Positions 1 to 8,963 of a DNA stretch of 64,000 bases are shown here, one piece after another. The notes under the pieces are model-generated. The model saw only the letters and a program-made list of their open reading frames with translations, made no database searches and was not told the origin of the DNA. Where the stretch lies: NCBI GenBank assembly GCA_902594545.1, contig CACJMO010000003.1:1-64000 (forward strand). Reading direction: 5' to 3'. Both the position numbers and the translations under genes were made by a program. Each line of letters begins with the position of its first letter. Position 1 is the first letter of the stretch. This DNA is from an uncultured SAR86 cluster bacterium (GTDB taxonomy: Bacteria > Pseudomonadota > Gammaproteobacteria > Magnimaribacterales > Magnimaribacteraceae).

Positions 1-1
1 A

Positions 2-481
2 TTTGAAAATCCTTATTCTGATTATCTACAAACCGATGCTTCGATAAACAGAGGAAATTCAGGTGGTGCTTTAGTAGACACAAGAGGTAGATTAATTGGA
101 ATTAATACGCTTATAAGATCTTCAAGTGGCGGTTCAGAAGGTATTGGGTTAGCTATACCTTCAACGATTGCTTTAGAGATTGTCAGCGACTTAATTCAAT
201 ATGGTGAAGTCAGAAGAGGCTGGTTAGGTTTCAGCATCGACAGGCTAAGCCTAGCTAGAAAAGGAGAAATCGTTATATCTGAAGTAATCGAGGGTGGTCC
301 AGCTGATATTGGCGGATTAGAAAAACAAGATGTCATAAAGTCTATAAATTTCGAAGAAGCTACTTATGAAAATTTATATAAAACTTTTGCAAGGTCTAAG
401 CCAGGGGAAGAGATAAGATTGGAACTGCAAAGAGGCCTTGAAACAAAAAACCTTTTTTTTGAAGCAGGAAAAGCAGAATAA
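2..481 (+). CDS. DegS/AlgW-type periplasmic serine protease, C-terminal part (5' truncated by window edge)
   Basis: The frame is open from the window edge to a TAA at 479-481. It encodes the end of a trypsin-like HtrA protease: the catalytic serine motif GNSGGAL lies about 20 residues in, followed by the GIGLAIP strand and a single PDZ domain (GWLGFSID, then [18 protein letters not shown]). Only one PDZ domain precedes the stop, which fits the DegS/AlgW branch that senses misfolded outer-membrane proteins and starts the sigma-E response; DegQ/DegP usually carry two. That assignment is inference because the N terminus is missing. It converges on hisD with one base between the stops. In Pseudomonas-like genomes an algW-type gene also sits beside murA-hisG-hisD-hisC. 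Confidence 0.85.
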   Translation, partial: FENPYSDYLQTDASINRGNSGGALVDTRGRLIGINTLIRSSSGGSEGIGLAIPSTIALEIVSDLIQYGEVRRGWLGFSIDRLSLARKGEIVISEVIEGGPADIGGLEKQDVIKSINFEEATYENLYKTFARSKPGEEIRLELQRGLETKNLFFEAGKAE

Positions 482-482
482 T

Positions 483-1772
483 TTACTTTCTTTTTTCAGC
501 TGCTATTGCATGTGCAGTCAACCCTTCCGCTCTTGCAATATTTGATGTGTGTTTTATGTATTTATCAAAAATATCTGGGTTATTGTTTCGATCTAATGAG
601 ACATAACTGAAACTAACCAGAAAGTCTTCAACCGATAATGGAGAGCTAAATCTAGCTGAGGAGCTTGTAGGCAAGATATGGCTGGGACCTAAAACATAGT
701 CTGATAAGGACACTGCAGAATCTTTTCCCTTGAGAATTAAACCTGCTTTTAAATTCTCCTCCTCTTCAAATCTATCCTCAAATGCTATGTGTAAATGCTC
801 AGGAATTAACTGGTTTATAAGGTTTTCAGCTTCTGAAAGTTTATCGATTTTCACTATCAATCCATTAGACACCAGGGATTCTGTAATTATCTTGGATCTG
901 GATAGAGTATCTATATTCTTGGCTATCAATGATTTAACTTCGCTAATAAGCTCTTCTGAAGTTGAAATTAAGATGGAAGATGCATCAGAATCATGCTCAG
1001 CTTGTGCCATAAGATCCCATGCTACAGTCTCTGGATCAGAGGTTTCATTACATAAAATAACAATCTCTGAAGGTCCAGCTATAGAATCTATACCCACCTC
1101 ACCAAAAAGTTGTTTCTTTGCTTCAGCAACATAAACATTACCTGGGCCAATTATTTTATCTACTTTATCAACCTGCTTGGTTCCTAAGGCCAAGGCTGCT
1201 ATTGCCTGTGCTCCTCCCAACTTATATATCTTTTTAATGCCAGTTACTTTTGCTGCTGCAAGAGTTGCAGAATTAAGAACACCATGCTGAGCTGGTGAGC
1301 TCAAGGATATCTCTTCGACACCACAAGCAATTGCAGGAGCTGCGCCCATTAAAACTGTTGAGGGATAAGAAGCTTTGCCTCCTGGAACATACATGCCGAC
1401 GGAATCGAGAACTCTAAACTTTCTGGTAATTTGTTCATTAGAGTTGTTTAGGTCCAGAGAATTAAAACACGATATTTGATATTCCAATAATTGTTCAAAA
1501 GCAAACTCAAAAGAATTTAACAATTCTTTGTCAAAACTTTTTAAGGCTGTATTGATTTCAGTTTCTGTAACTTGAAATGTTGGGCAATCAAATTCATCTA
1601 ACCTTTTTGTGATTTTCCTTAAAGCTTGATCTCCATCTTCTCTTACTTCATTAATTATTTTATTTACGATCACACCTATTTCATTGGATATCTTATTTCT
1701 AGAATTTAAAAAAGAGGAAAACTTGCTTTCAAAGTTCTCTTGATTTTTTTCTAGTTCTCTAATTTCCAGCAT
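483..1772 (-). CDS. hisD: Histidinol dehydrogenase
   Basis: This 429-residue protein has the usual HisD length. It catalyses the last two steps of histidine synthesis, oxidising L-histidinol to histidine with 2 NAD+, using a zinc ion in the cytoplasm. Visible family motifs are YVPGGKASYPSTV (about 128-140), IIGPGNVYV (207-215), AGPSEI (232-237) and AQAEHDSD (256-263), whose Gln and His should bind zinc together with the Asp of SDYVLGPSH and the C-terminal His of LTAHAIA. The start overlaps the end of hisG by 14 bp, so the two are translationally close in a murA-hisG-hisD operon. The hisC that often follows is absent; the next gene is a convergent protease. Confidence 0.97.
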   Translation of the reverse strand: MLEIRELEKNQENFESKFSSFLNSRNKISNEIGVIVNKIINEVREDGDQALRKITKRLDEFDCPTFQVTETEINTALKSFDKELLNSFEFAFEQLLEYQISCFNSLDLNNSNEQITRKFRVLDSVGMYVPGGKASYPSTVLMGAAPAIACGVEEISLSSPAQHGVLNSATLAAAKVTGIKKIYKLGGAQAIAALALGTKQVDKVDKIIGPGNVYVAEAKKQLFGEVGIDSIAGPSEIVILCNETSDPETVAWDLMAQAEHDSDASSILISTSEELISEVKSLIAKNIDTLSRSKIITESLVSNGLIVKIDKLSEAENLINQLIPEHLHIAFEDRFEEEENLKAGLILKGKDSAVSLSDYVLGPSHILPTSSSARFSSPLSVEDFLVSFSYVSLDRNNNPDIFDKYIKHTSNIARAEGLTAHAIAAEKRK

Positions 1773-2394
1773 TTTTAAGAGAATCTATTATTTCATTCAT
1801 AAGGTTAGATCGAGTTTTAATTGAAGCCTTATTAGCTATCAATCTCGTCGAGATATTGGCTATAACCTCAATTTCCTTTAAGCCGTTTTCTTTCAATGTC
1901 TTGCCAGAATCAACAAGATCAATAATGGCATCGGATAAGCCCAAAACAGGTGCGATCTCTTGAGAGCCATTGAGATATATTATCTCCGCTTGGATCCCTA
2001 AAGAACCCATATAGTTTATCGCACTTTTGGGGTATTTAGTTGCCACTTTAAGCCTGCTCGAACCGGAAATAATAGAATTTTGTCCAGCTAAAGATAATCT
2101 GCACTTCCCCAACCCAAGATCCAACAACTCGATAAACTCATCTTCATCCTTTTCCATGAGTATATCCTTCCCCACAACTCCCAGATGGGCTGCTCCTGAG
2201 GTAATATAAGTTGGTATGTCCCACCCTCTAACTATAAGCACCTTTAGATGTTCACTATAAGTATCCAGAAGCATTTTTCGTGACTTCTTAGGATCGTCTC
2301 TTAAGGCGAAATCTGTCTCTTGAAGAAGTGGACTAAAATCTTCAAACACCCTTCCTTTAGGAAGAGCCAATATTAAGGGATTGGTGGTATTCAT
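1759..2394 (-). CDS. hisG: ATP phosphoribosyltransferase, short (HisG-S) form
   Basis: HisG makes phosphoribosyl-ATP from ATP and PRPP, the first step of histidine synthesis. The 211-residue product starts LILALPKGRVFEDFSPLL after a short lead and lacks the ~80-residue C-terminal regulatory domain of the long form. It is therefore the short HisG-S type, which in known systems needs the HisZ subunit; hisZ is not in this window. I chose the ATG at 2394, 8 bp after the murA stop. A TTG at 2406 overlapping the murA TGA would add four residues. The PRPP-loop region LVDSGKTLKENGL is present near residue 160. Confidence 0.95.
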   Translation of the reverse strand: MNTTNPLILALPKGRVFEDFSPLLQETDFALRDDPKKSRKMLLDTYSEHLKVLIVRGWDIPTYITSGAAHLGVVGKDILMEKDEDEFIELLDLGLGKCRLSLAGQNSIISGSSRLKVATKYPKSAINYMGSLGIQAEIIYLNGSQEIAPVLGLSDAIIDLVDSGKTLKENGLKEIEVIANISTRLIANKASIKTRSNLMNEIIDSLKNAGN

Positions 2395-2402
2395 ACTTTC
2401 AA

Positions 2403-3662
<1,260 letters not shown>

Positions 3663-4271
3663 TTAAACTGAGGCTACCCATTTTTGGATTACTAAATCAA
3701 TATCTTCAGAATTTTTTTCCATTAGCGAATAAAACTGGTTTCTAAAAATTTTTCCAAGGTTCATGCCGTTGATTTCGATATTTATAATCTTCCATTTGCC
3801 TTCTTTATCGAGATACATGCTATACCTTCCGGGATATGTATTACTTGAGGTCACAATTTCAATACTCACTCTGGCCTTATTAGGAGAAGCTTGAGGCTTA
3901 GATGGAGGCAGAACGTTAATCTTTTCATCTTTAAATTCTATCAAGGTACTGGAATAAGTCTCCAATAGACTATTTTCAAATGCATCTGAAAAGTCCCTCA
4001 TTTGTTGATCTGTGGCAGATTTTGCATACTTACCCATTACATTCCTGGCTATTCTCTGGAAATCTACAATCGGGCTGAAAGCATCACTGATTTCTTTTTC
4101 GAAAAGATCAGGCCTCTCAAGAAATAATTGATTTTTAGTCTGGATAATCTCGATAATTTGATCATGTGTTTGAGCGGCATACTCATGGGGAGAAAGCTGC
4201 TCGGAAACTAATTGGAAGCTAAATAAAAACGTAAAAATTATGAAGGTAATCTTTTTTTGTGTAACTTTCAT
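3663..4271 (-). CDS. mlaC: MlaC-like periplasmic phospholipid-shuttle protein
   Basis: I chose the ATG at 4271, giving 202 residues, close to the usual MlaC size. It opens with a signal peptide (MKVTQKK, then a hydrophobic stretch ending near VSEQ). A longer frame back to 4550 would put unrelated residues before the signal and run over yrbG. The mature part carries the Tol-tolerance/Ttg2D fold pattern: DAFSPIVDFQRIARNVMGKY, then FSDAFENSLLETYSSTL, and GKWKIINIEINGMNL near the end. MlaC carries phospholipids between the outer-membrane MlaA complex and the inner-membrane MlaFEDB transporter. Here it abuts murA as in E. coli, but mlaF, mlaE, mlaD and mlaB are not beside it. Confidence 0.88.
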   Translation of the reverse strand: MKVTQKKITFIIFTFLFSFQLVSEQLSPHEYAAQTHDQIIEIIQTKNQLFLERPDLFEKEISDAFSPIVDFQRIARNVMGKYAKSATDQQMRDFSDAFENSLLETYSSTLIEFKDEKINVLPPSKPQASPNKARVSIEIVTSSNTYPGRYSMYLDKEGKWKIINIEINGMNLGKIFRNQFYSLMEKNSEDIDLVIQKWVASV

Positions 4272-4305
4272 GAGAGATTTATATGAATTGATAACTTTTG
4301 GCTCT

Positions 4306-4314
4306 ATTATAGCA
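4306..4314 (-). promoter_or_regulatory. Extended -10 promoter for mlaC-murA-hisGD
   Basis: Read on the minus strand, this is TGCTATAAT: a perfect TATAAT with the extended-10 TGn, about 35 bp upstream of the mlaC ATG. No good -35 hexamer lies 17 bp further upstream, which is usual for extended -10 promoters. It lies in the 76-bp gap between divergent mlaC and yrbG and would serve the mlaC-murA-hisG-hisD operon. Confidence 0.55.
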
Positions 4315-4347
4315 TTTGGTGATAGCCTTCTATAAAACAAAAATAAT

Positions 4348-5298
4348 ATGATTATCGCTACATTGGCTATAGCTGCAGGAATTGCTCTGATATGGGTGAG
4401 TGCAGAAAAATTAGAAAAGTATTCAGTACTGACAGCCAAAAAGTTTGGCTTTTCTTCTTTTTTTATCGGGTCAACTGTCATAGCTTTTGGAACATCTGCT
4501 CCCGAGATGCTAACTACCTTCTTTGTTTCTTTGGAAAGCAAGGGGTCCATGGTAATTGGTAATGTAATTGGTTCTAATGTTGCTAACTTGTCTCTGGTAT
4601 TTGGAGCTATGCTTTTAGTGGTTGCACTTAGGAAGCTAAAAATCCAACAAGATCAGAGCATCCAAAAAAACTTATTAATCCTTTTAAGCTCAAGTGTTTT
4701 AGTTTGGGTAATTATAGCAATTGACCCATTTAATTTTATTTCCTCACTAGTACTCTTGATATCTCTTGTTTTGGTAATTATGTTTTGGTACAAAAATGGA
4801 ACCTCTGAAGATATTCAAGATGAAGTGGCAACTGATACTAATAAAGTATCGCTTAAGCTCTTTACCTCTTTAGTATTTCTAGTTTTTGCTGCCTGGTTGA
4901 TAACATATGGGGCCAACTTAATACTCAACAAGTTTAGTTTAGGTCAACTATTTATAGGTTATACAGTTCTGGCAATAGGCACTAGCTTGCCAGAAATAGC
5001 AGCGTCAGTTTCTTTAGCTCTCAAAGGTCGTTACGAAACTGTTTCAGGCACCCTCATTGGCTCAAATATATTTAATGGCTTATGTGTTCTAGCAATACCC
5101 GGTTTGTTTAGAGATAATGAGATGTCATCTGGATGGTCATATTCTGAATGGTCACCTCTCCTCTTAATACTTTTCTTCATAACATTCATATTCGCCGCTT
5201 ATATTTTTGCTTTGTCTAAGAAAGAAAGAAAAGCCAGCCTATTCCTAAGTTTTATCTTTCTTAGTTCCTACTTTATTTCACTTTACTTCGCGTATTAG
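4348..5298 (+). CDS. yrbG: YrbG/CaxA-type Na+/Ca2+ exchanger family membrane protein
   Basis: This 316-residue integral membrane protein has about ten hydrophobic segments. The two alpha-repeat signatures of the cation/Ca2+ exchanger superfamily are clear: GTSAPE at 48-53 with GNVIGSN at 71-77, and GTSLPE at about 211-216 with GTLIGSNIFNG after it. The two halves are inverted repeats separated by a charged loop. YrbG-type proteins are inner-membrane cation exchangers; the physiological ion is uncertain. It stands before kdsD with 13 bp between, the same neighbour as in the E. coli yrb-lpt cluster. Confidence 0.93.
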   Translation: MIIATLAIAAGIALIWVSAEKLEKYSVLTAKKFGFSSFFIGSTVIAFGTSAPEMLTTFFVSLESKGSMVIGNVIGSNVANLSLVFGAMLLVVALRKLKIQQDQSIQKNLLILLSSSVLVWVIIAIDPFNFISSLVLLISLVLVIMFWYKNGTSEDIQDEVATDTNKVSLKLFTSLVFLVFAAWLITYGANLILNKFSLGQLFIGYTVLAIGTSLPEIAASVSLALKGRYETVSGTLIGSNIFNGLCVLAIPGLFRDNEMSSGWSYSEWSPLLLILFFITFIFAAYIFALSKKERKASLFLSFIFLSSYFISLYFAY

Positions 5299-5311
5299 AT
5301 AAATTGACTCT

Positions 5312-6280
5312 ATGAAAAAAATAAACCACCTGTTGTCTGCACGAAAAACCCTAAAGATAGAAGCAAAGGGTATAGAAAACTTATCAAAAAATTTATCAAA
5401 AGAGTTTAATGAGGTTTGCGACAGCTTACTCAAAGCTAAAGGTAAAATATTTACTTTGGGGATTGGTAAATCAGGGCACATTGCAAAAAAAATATCAGCC
5501 ACTCTTTCCAGCACAGGGTCGCCTTCTAGTTTTATCAATGCAGGAGAAGCACTACACGGAGATATTGGTGCAATAACAAAAAAAGATAAGGTCTTAATCT
5601 TCTCTCATTCTGGACAGAGCGAAGAGATTATCCATTTAATTCCTTATTTAAAATCTGTAGGTTGTGAATATTTTTCAATTACTGGGTCAAGAAACTCTCA
5701 CATTGCACTTAACTCGATGATCAACCTAGATACAGGAGTGTCTGAAGAGGCCTGTCCTCTTGATCTGGCGCCAACAACTAGCACCACTGCAGCACTTGCT
5801 TTAGGCGATGCAATAGCTGTCGCGTTACTTGAAGCGAAGGGTTTTCAATCTGAAGATTTCGCTAAATCGCACCCAGGTGGCAAGTTGGGCAAAAGACTGA
5901 TAACTAAAGTTCAAGATTTAATGAAGCAAGGCAAAGAACTGCCAATAGTTTCATCGAATACCACTTTGTCTGAAACTTTAATTGAAATAAGCACCAAAGG
6001 TTTAGGAGTTGCCTTGGTAGTAGATAAAGAAAAATTAAAGGGTATCTTCACTGATGGAGATCTCAGAAGAACCTTGAATGAAGAAGAAGATCCATTAAGA
6101 AAGCATGTATCGAAATACATGACAAAAGATACAAAAACAATTTCCAAAGATTGTTTGGCGATAGAAGCATTGGAAATAATGCAAAATAATAAAATCTACT
6201 CGATTGCCGTTACCGATCAAAAAAACTTACCTGTGGGCATTATTAGAATGCATGATCTCATAGAAGCCGGACTGGTTTGA
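5312..6280 (+). CDS. kdsD: D-arabinose 5-phosphate isomerase
   Basis: KdsD interconverts ribulose 5-phosphate and arabinose 5-phosphate for Kdo synthesis, hence for LPS. It has 322 residues with an N-terminal SIS sugar-isomerase domain (GIGKSGHIAKKISATLSSTG; FSHSGQSEEI), the KSHPGGKLGKR motif near residue 185, and two C-terminal CBS domains (about 205-320). Its TGA overlaps the next ATG by one base. The Kdo-8-phosphate phosphatase gene kdsC, which normally sits between kdsD and lptC, is missing from this position. Confidence 0.96.
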   Translation: MKKINHLLSARKTLKIEAKGIENLSKNLSKEFNEVCDSLLKAKGKIFTLGIGKSGHIAKKISATLSSTGSPSSFINAGEALHGDIGAITKKDKVLIFSHSGQSEEIIHLIPYLKSVGCEYFSITGSRNSHIALNSMINLDTGVSEEACPLDLAPTTSTTAALALGDAIAVALLEAKGFQSEDFAKSHPGGKLGKRLITKVQDLMKQGKELPIVSSNTTLSETLIEISTKGLGVALVVDKEKLKGIFTDGDLRRTLNEEEDPLRKHVSKYMTKDTKTISKDCLAIEALEIMQNNKIYSIAVTDQKNLPVGIIRMHDLIEAGLV

Positions 6281-6963
6281 TGCCAAAAACTAAGATTGTT
6301 TACCTGGCCCTTTTAATGGTAATCGCCAATTTTGTTAGCGCACAGTCTAAGACTTTGATTGAGATTAATAATCCCTTCATCAACCTGTCCTATCCAGATA
6401 AATCAATTGCAATAAAGGCTTTAAGTACAAAAAACATTGAAGGTAATAGATTTATCTTGGAAGGACCTATAGTAGAGATTAAGGGCCAAGGCTTTACTTT
6501 AGATTTAAAATCGGCAGTGGCTCTCTTTGATAAAACAAAGAATATCTTGGAACTAAACAGAGAAGCTAAACTATTATCAGGTAAAGAATACAATCAAATA
6601 CGAATAGCTTCTGATGAATTAGTTTTCGATATTGAAGACATGTTGCTGACTAGTGTTAAAGAAGTTGAGACTAATATTGACAATATAAAGATTATTTCTT
6701 TAGGGATGCGAGTCATGCAGAATAGTTCTGGAATTAATGCACAATTTAATAAAGGAAATGTATCTATAAAAATCAAAGAAAAATTAAGTCTAGGATATGC
6801 AGAAAAGGTGAAGGTTATTGTCGATAAAAAAGAATTGATTTTAGAAGGTGCGGCTTACTTAAATCATAACGATCTGATAATTGAGTCGGACCTGATTCAC
6901 TTTAGCTACGCCAATAATGAGATAACCAAATCCTTAAATGCAAAAATAAGAAATAACTCATGA
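6280..6963 (+). CDS. OstA-like LPS transport protein, apparent LptC/LptA merger
   Basis: This 227-residue protein occupies the slot where separate lptC and lptA genes normally lie, between kdsD and lptB. The ATG at 6280 overlaps the kdsD TGA. An N-terminal hydrophobic segment ends in FVSAQS, so it is either a cleaved signal or an anchor. Residues ~25-160 follow the LptC beta-jellyroll pattern, including a segment like ASDELVFDIEDMLLTS followed by MQNSSGINAQF, comparable to the end of E. coli LptC. Residues ~165-227 (YAEKVKVIVDKKELILEGAAY, then SDLIHFSYANNEI) resemble the second half of LptA. I infer a condensed LptC-LptA bridge carrying LPS from the LptBFG transporter. A second possibility is LptC alone with lptA elsewhere. 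Confidence 0.75.
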   Translation: MPKTKIVYLALLMVIANFVSAQSKTLIEINNPFINLSYPDKSIAIKALSTKNIEGNRFILEGPIVEIKGQGFTLDLKSAVALFDKTKNILELNREAKLLSGKEYNQIRIASDELVFDIEDMLLTSVKEVETNIDNIKIISLGMRVMQNSSGINAQFNKGNVSIKIKEKLSLGYAEKVKVIVDKKELILEGAAYLNHNDLIIESDLIHFSYANNEITKSLNAKIRNNS

Positions 6964-7685
6964 GACTCGCCGTATCTGAAATTACAAAAAGCTATAAAGA
7001 CAAAATTGTTCTAAAGGGAATAACTTTCGAAATGAACAAAGGTCAGACTGTAGGTATTTTGGGGCCTAATGGAGCTGGAAAAACTACACTTTTTTATATC
7101 ATTGCAGGCTTACTTAAATGTGATGCAGGAAAAATTACATTGGCTGATTCAGAAATAAATCATAAATCTATTTCTGAAAGAACTTCTTTGGGCCTTGCTT
7201 ATTTGCCCCAAGAATCTTCAATTTTCAAAGGTTTAACAGTAAAGGAAAACATTCTCTCAGCATTACAACAAAATAGACAAATTTCTAAATCAGAACTAAA
7301 TTCGGAGTTAAATCTTTTATTGGAAGAGTTTAAACTTCTAGAATTCTCGGAGACTCTTGGTATTAAACTATCCGGTGGGGAAAGGAGAAGAACAGAGATA
7401 GCCAGAGCTCTAGCCCTAAACCCTAAGTTTATTCTGTTAGATGAACCTTTTGCTGGAATTGATCCTATAGCTGTATCTGATCTAAAACAAACAATAAATC
7501 AACTGAATCGGAAGGACATAGGTGTATTAATCAGTGATCACAATGTAAGAGATACTATGAATATATGTTCGAAAGTACTTGTGGTGAATCAAGGCAAGAT
7601 CATCGCTGATGGCGAACCCTCGAAAATAGCACAAGACTCGTTGGTAAAAGAAGTATATTTAGGACAAGATTTCCAAACAAATTAG
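6960..7685 (+). CDS. lptB: LPS export ABC transporter ATPase LptB
   Basis: LptB is the cytoplasmic ATPase that powers LPS extraction by LptF-LptG. In 241 residues it has the Walker A GPNGAGKTT (about 35-43), a Q-loop (LPQESSIFKGLTV), the signature LSGGERRR (about 137), Walker B FILLDEPFAGIDP and the switch histidine in ISDHNVRDT. The start overlaps the preceding stop as ATGA, and its TAG overlaps the rpoN GTG. Its partners LptF and LptG are encoded at 58.4-60.4 kb in this window. Confidence 0.97.
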   Translation: MRLAVSEITKSYKDKIVLKGITFEMNKGQTVGILGPNGAGKTTLFYIIAGLLKCDAGKITLADSEINHKSISERTSLGLAYLPQESSIFKGLTVKENILSALQQNRQISKSELNSELNLLLEEFKLLEFSETLGIKLSGGERRRTEIARALALNPKFILLDEPFAGIDPIAVSDLKQTINQLNRKDIGVLISDHNVRDTMNICSKVLVVNQGKIIADGEPSKIAQDSLVKEVYLGQDFQTN

Positions 7686-8959
7686 TGAAGCAAAGTTTAA
7701 AACAAAAGCAGAAGTTAAGCTTAAATATCACTGCAACCCTCAGCAAACAAATTGGTCTACTCTCCCTCAGTGGTTTTGAGATAAGCAAAAGGTTAAATGA
7801 CTTAATTGATCAATATTATGAAGAGGGTGACAAGACAGTTAGATACTTCAAAGAACAGTATCTCGTTGATAAATACAAATATGCCCTCAGGTTTGAAATA
7901 AAGGACCACATGGACCAATCAGATGATGAAACATCTGATTTAAGACAAAATCTTTTGAATCAGCTTGAAATTTCACCTTTAGATTCCATTGAGAACTTAG
8001 TTGGAGAATTTTTGATTGATTCAGTAGAGGATAATGGCAGGCTTGATCCTGATTTAGATTACCAAGATATTAAACGAATAGTCTTCGAAGACTTTGATTT
8101 TAAAATAACTGACCAAGAAATAGATAAAGTCCTGAAAATTATTCAAAATTTTGATCCACCAGGTTGTGCGTATAGAAATATTCAAGAATCGATGGACATT
8201 CAAATCGATAACTTGGACTTAAGCTCGCAACAAAAAGAAAATTTAAGACTTAATCTAAAAGATATTTTAGAGGAGAAAATTTCTTTAGATATGCTTACTC
8301 AAGAACTTAGAGATAATCTATCAAAACTGACGCTACATCCCGCAAGTAGTTTTGGTGATATAGATTCCAATTATGTCAGACCTGATGTTGTTGCTCGGCC
8401 AAATGGATCCAACTGGATAATAATGTTGAATGATGACTTAATCTCTAAGGAGTTTCTTGAAAAAATAAAGACAAAGGTTGAAGGGGAAAATATAAAAAAT
8501 GAGGAAGCAAAGTCCTTCTTGAACGGCCTTGAGAGAAGACAACAGACCCTTTTAATGGTTAGTGAATATATCGTCGAAGCACAAAAAGAATACCTAAGAA
8601 GTGCTTCTGATAAAAATGCTATCTCAAACAAAGAGATAGCGAATAGATTAGGGATAAGCCCTTCAACTGTCTCTAGAATTGTAAGAAATAAATTCATCCA
8701 ATTTCCTGAAAAGCTCATACCTTTAAGTCAGCTCATGGAAAGAAGGATTAATAAGCATAACGAAGGTACCGATGTGACTGAGGAACGTTTGAAAAGTCTC
8801 ATTCTTGAAATGATAAAAGAAGAAGACAAAAAGAATCCTTTCAGCGATCAGACTCTCTCAAGACTTCTTGGCGAAAATGGAGTGGTCATTTCCAGAAGAA
8901 CAATCAGCAAGTACAGAAATGTTCTCAACATTCCTTCCTCAAGGGTAAGAAAAACTTAG
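7685..8959 (+). CDS. rpoN: RNA polymerase sigma-54 factor
   Basis: Sigma-54 directs RNA polymerase to -24/-12 promoters and requires AAA+ activators. The 424-residue protein is shorter than E. coli RpoN (477), mainly through a reduced acidic region. Region I (LKQKQKLSLNITATLSKQI), the core-binding domain (VGEFLIDSVEDNGRLDPDL), a helix-turn-helix near residue 315 (EIANRLGISPSTVSRIV) and the RpoN box RRTISKYR (about 404-411) are all present, so it looks functional. A GTG start overlaps the lptB TAG by one base. The hpf-ptsN-rapZ genes that usually follow are absent; convergent yhdP comes next. Confidence 0.96.
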   Translation: MKQSLKQKQKLSLNITATLSKQIGLLSLSGFEISKRLNDLIDQYYEEGDKTVRYFKEQYLVDKYKYALRFEIKDHMDQSDDETSDLRQNLLNQLEISPLDSIENLVGEFLIDSVEDNGRLDPDLDYQDIKRIVFEDFDFKITDQEIDKVLKIIQNFDPPGCAYRNIQESMDIQIDNLDLSSQQKENLRLNLKDILEEKISLDMLTQELRDNLSKLTLHPASSFGDIDSNYVRPDVVARPNGSNWIIMLNDDLISKEFLEKIKTKVEGENIKNEEAKSFLNGLERRQQTLLMVSEYIVEAQKEYLRSASDKNAISNKEIANRLGISPSTVSRIVRNKFIQFPEKLIPLSQLMERRINKHNEGTDVTEERLKSLILEMIKEEDKKNPFSDQTLSRLLGENGVVISRRTISKYRNVLNIPSSRVRKT

Positions 8960-8963
8960 CAGA

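Noticed and set aside
730-1134. Plus-strand frame inside hisD
   Set aside because: It is a mirror frame of a well-conserved gene, with no Shine-Dalgarno sequence and no recognisable domain.
4272-4550. Longer mlaC frame with about 93 extra N-terminal residues
   Set aside because: It would place a signal peptide in the middle of the protein and overlap yrbG on the other strand; the ATG at 4271 gives a normal exported MlaC.
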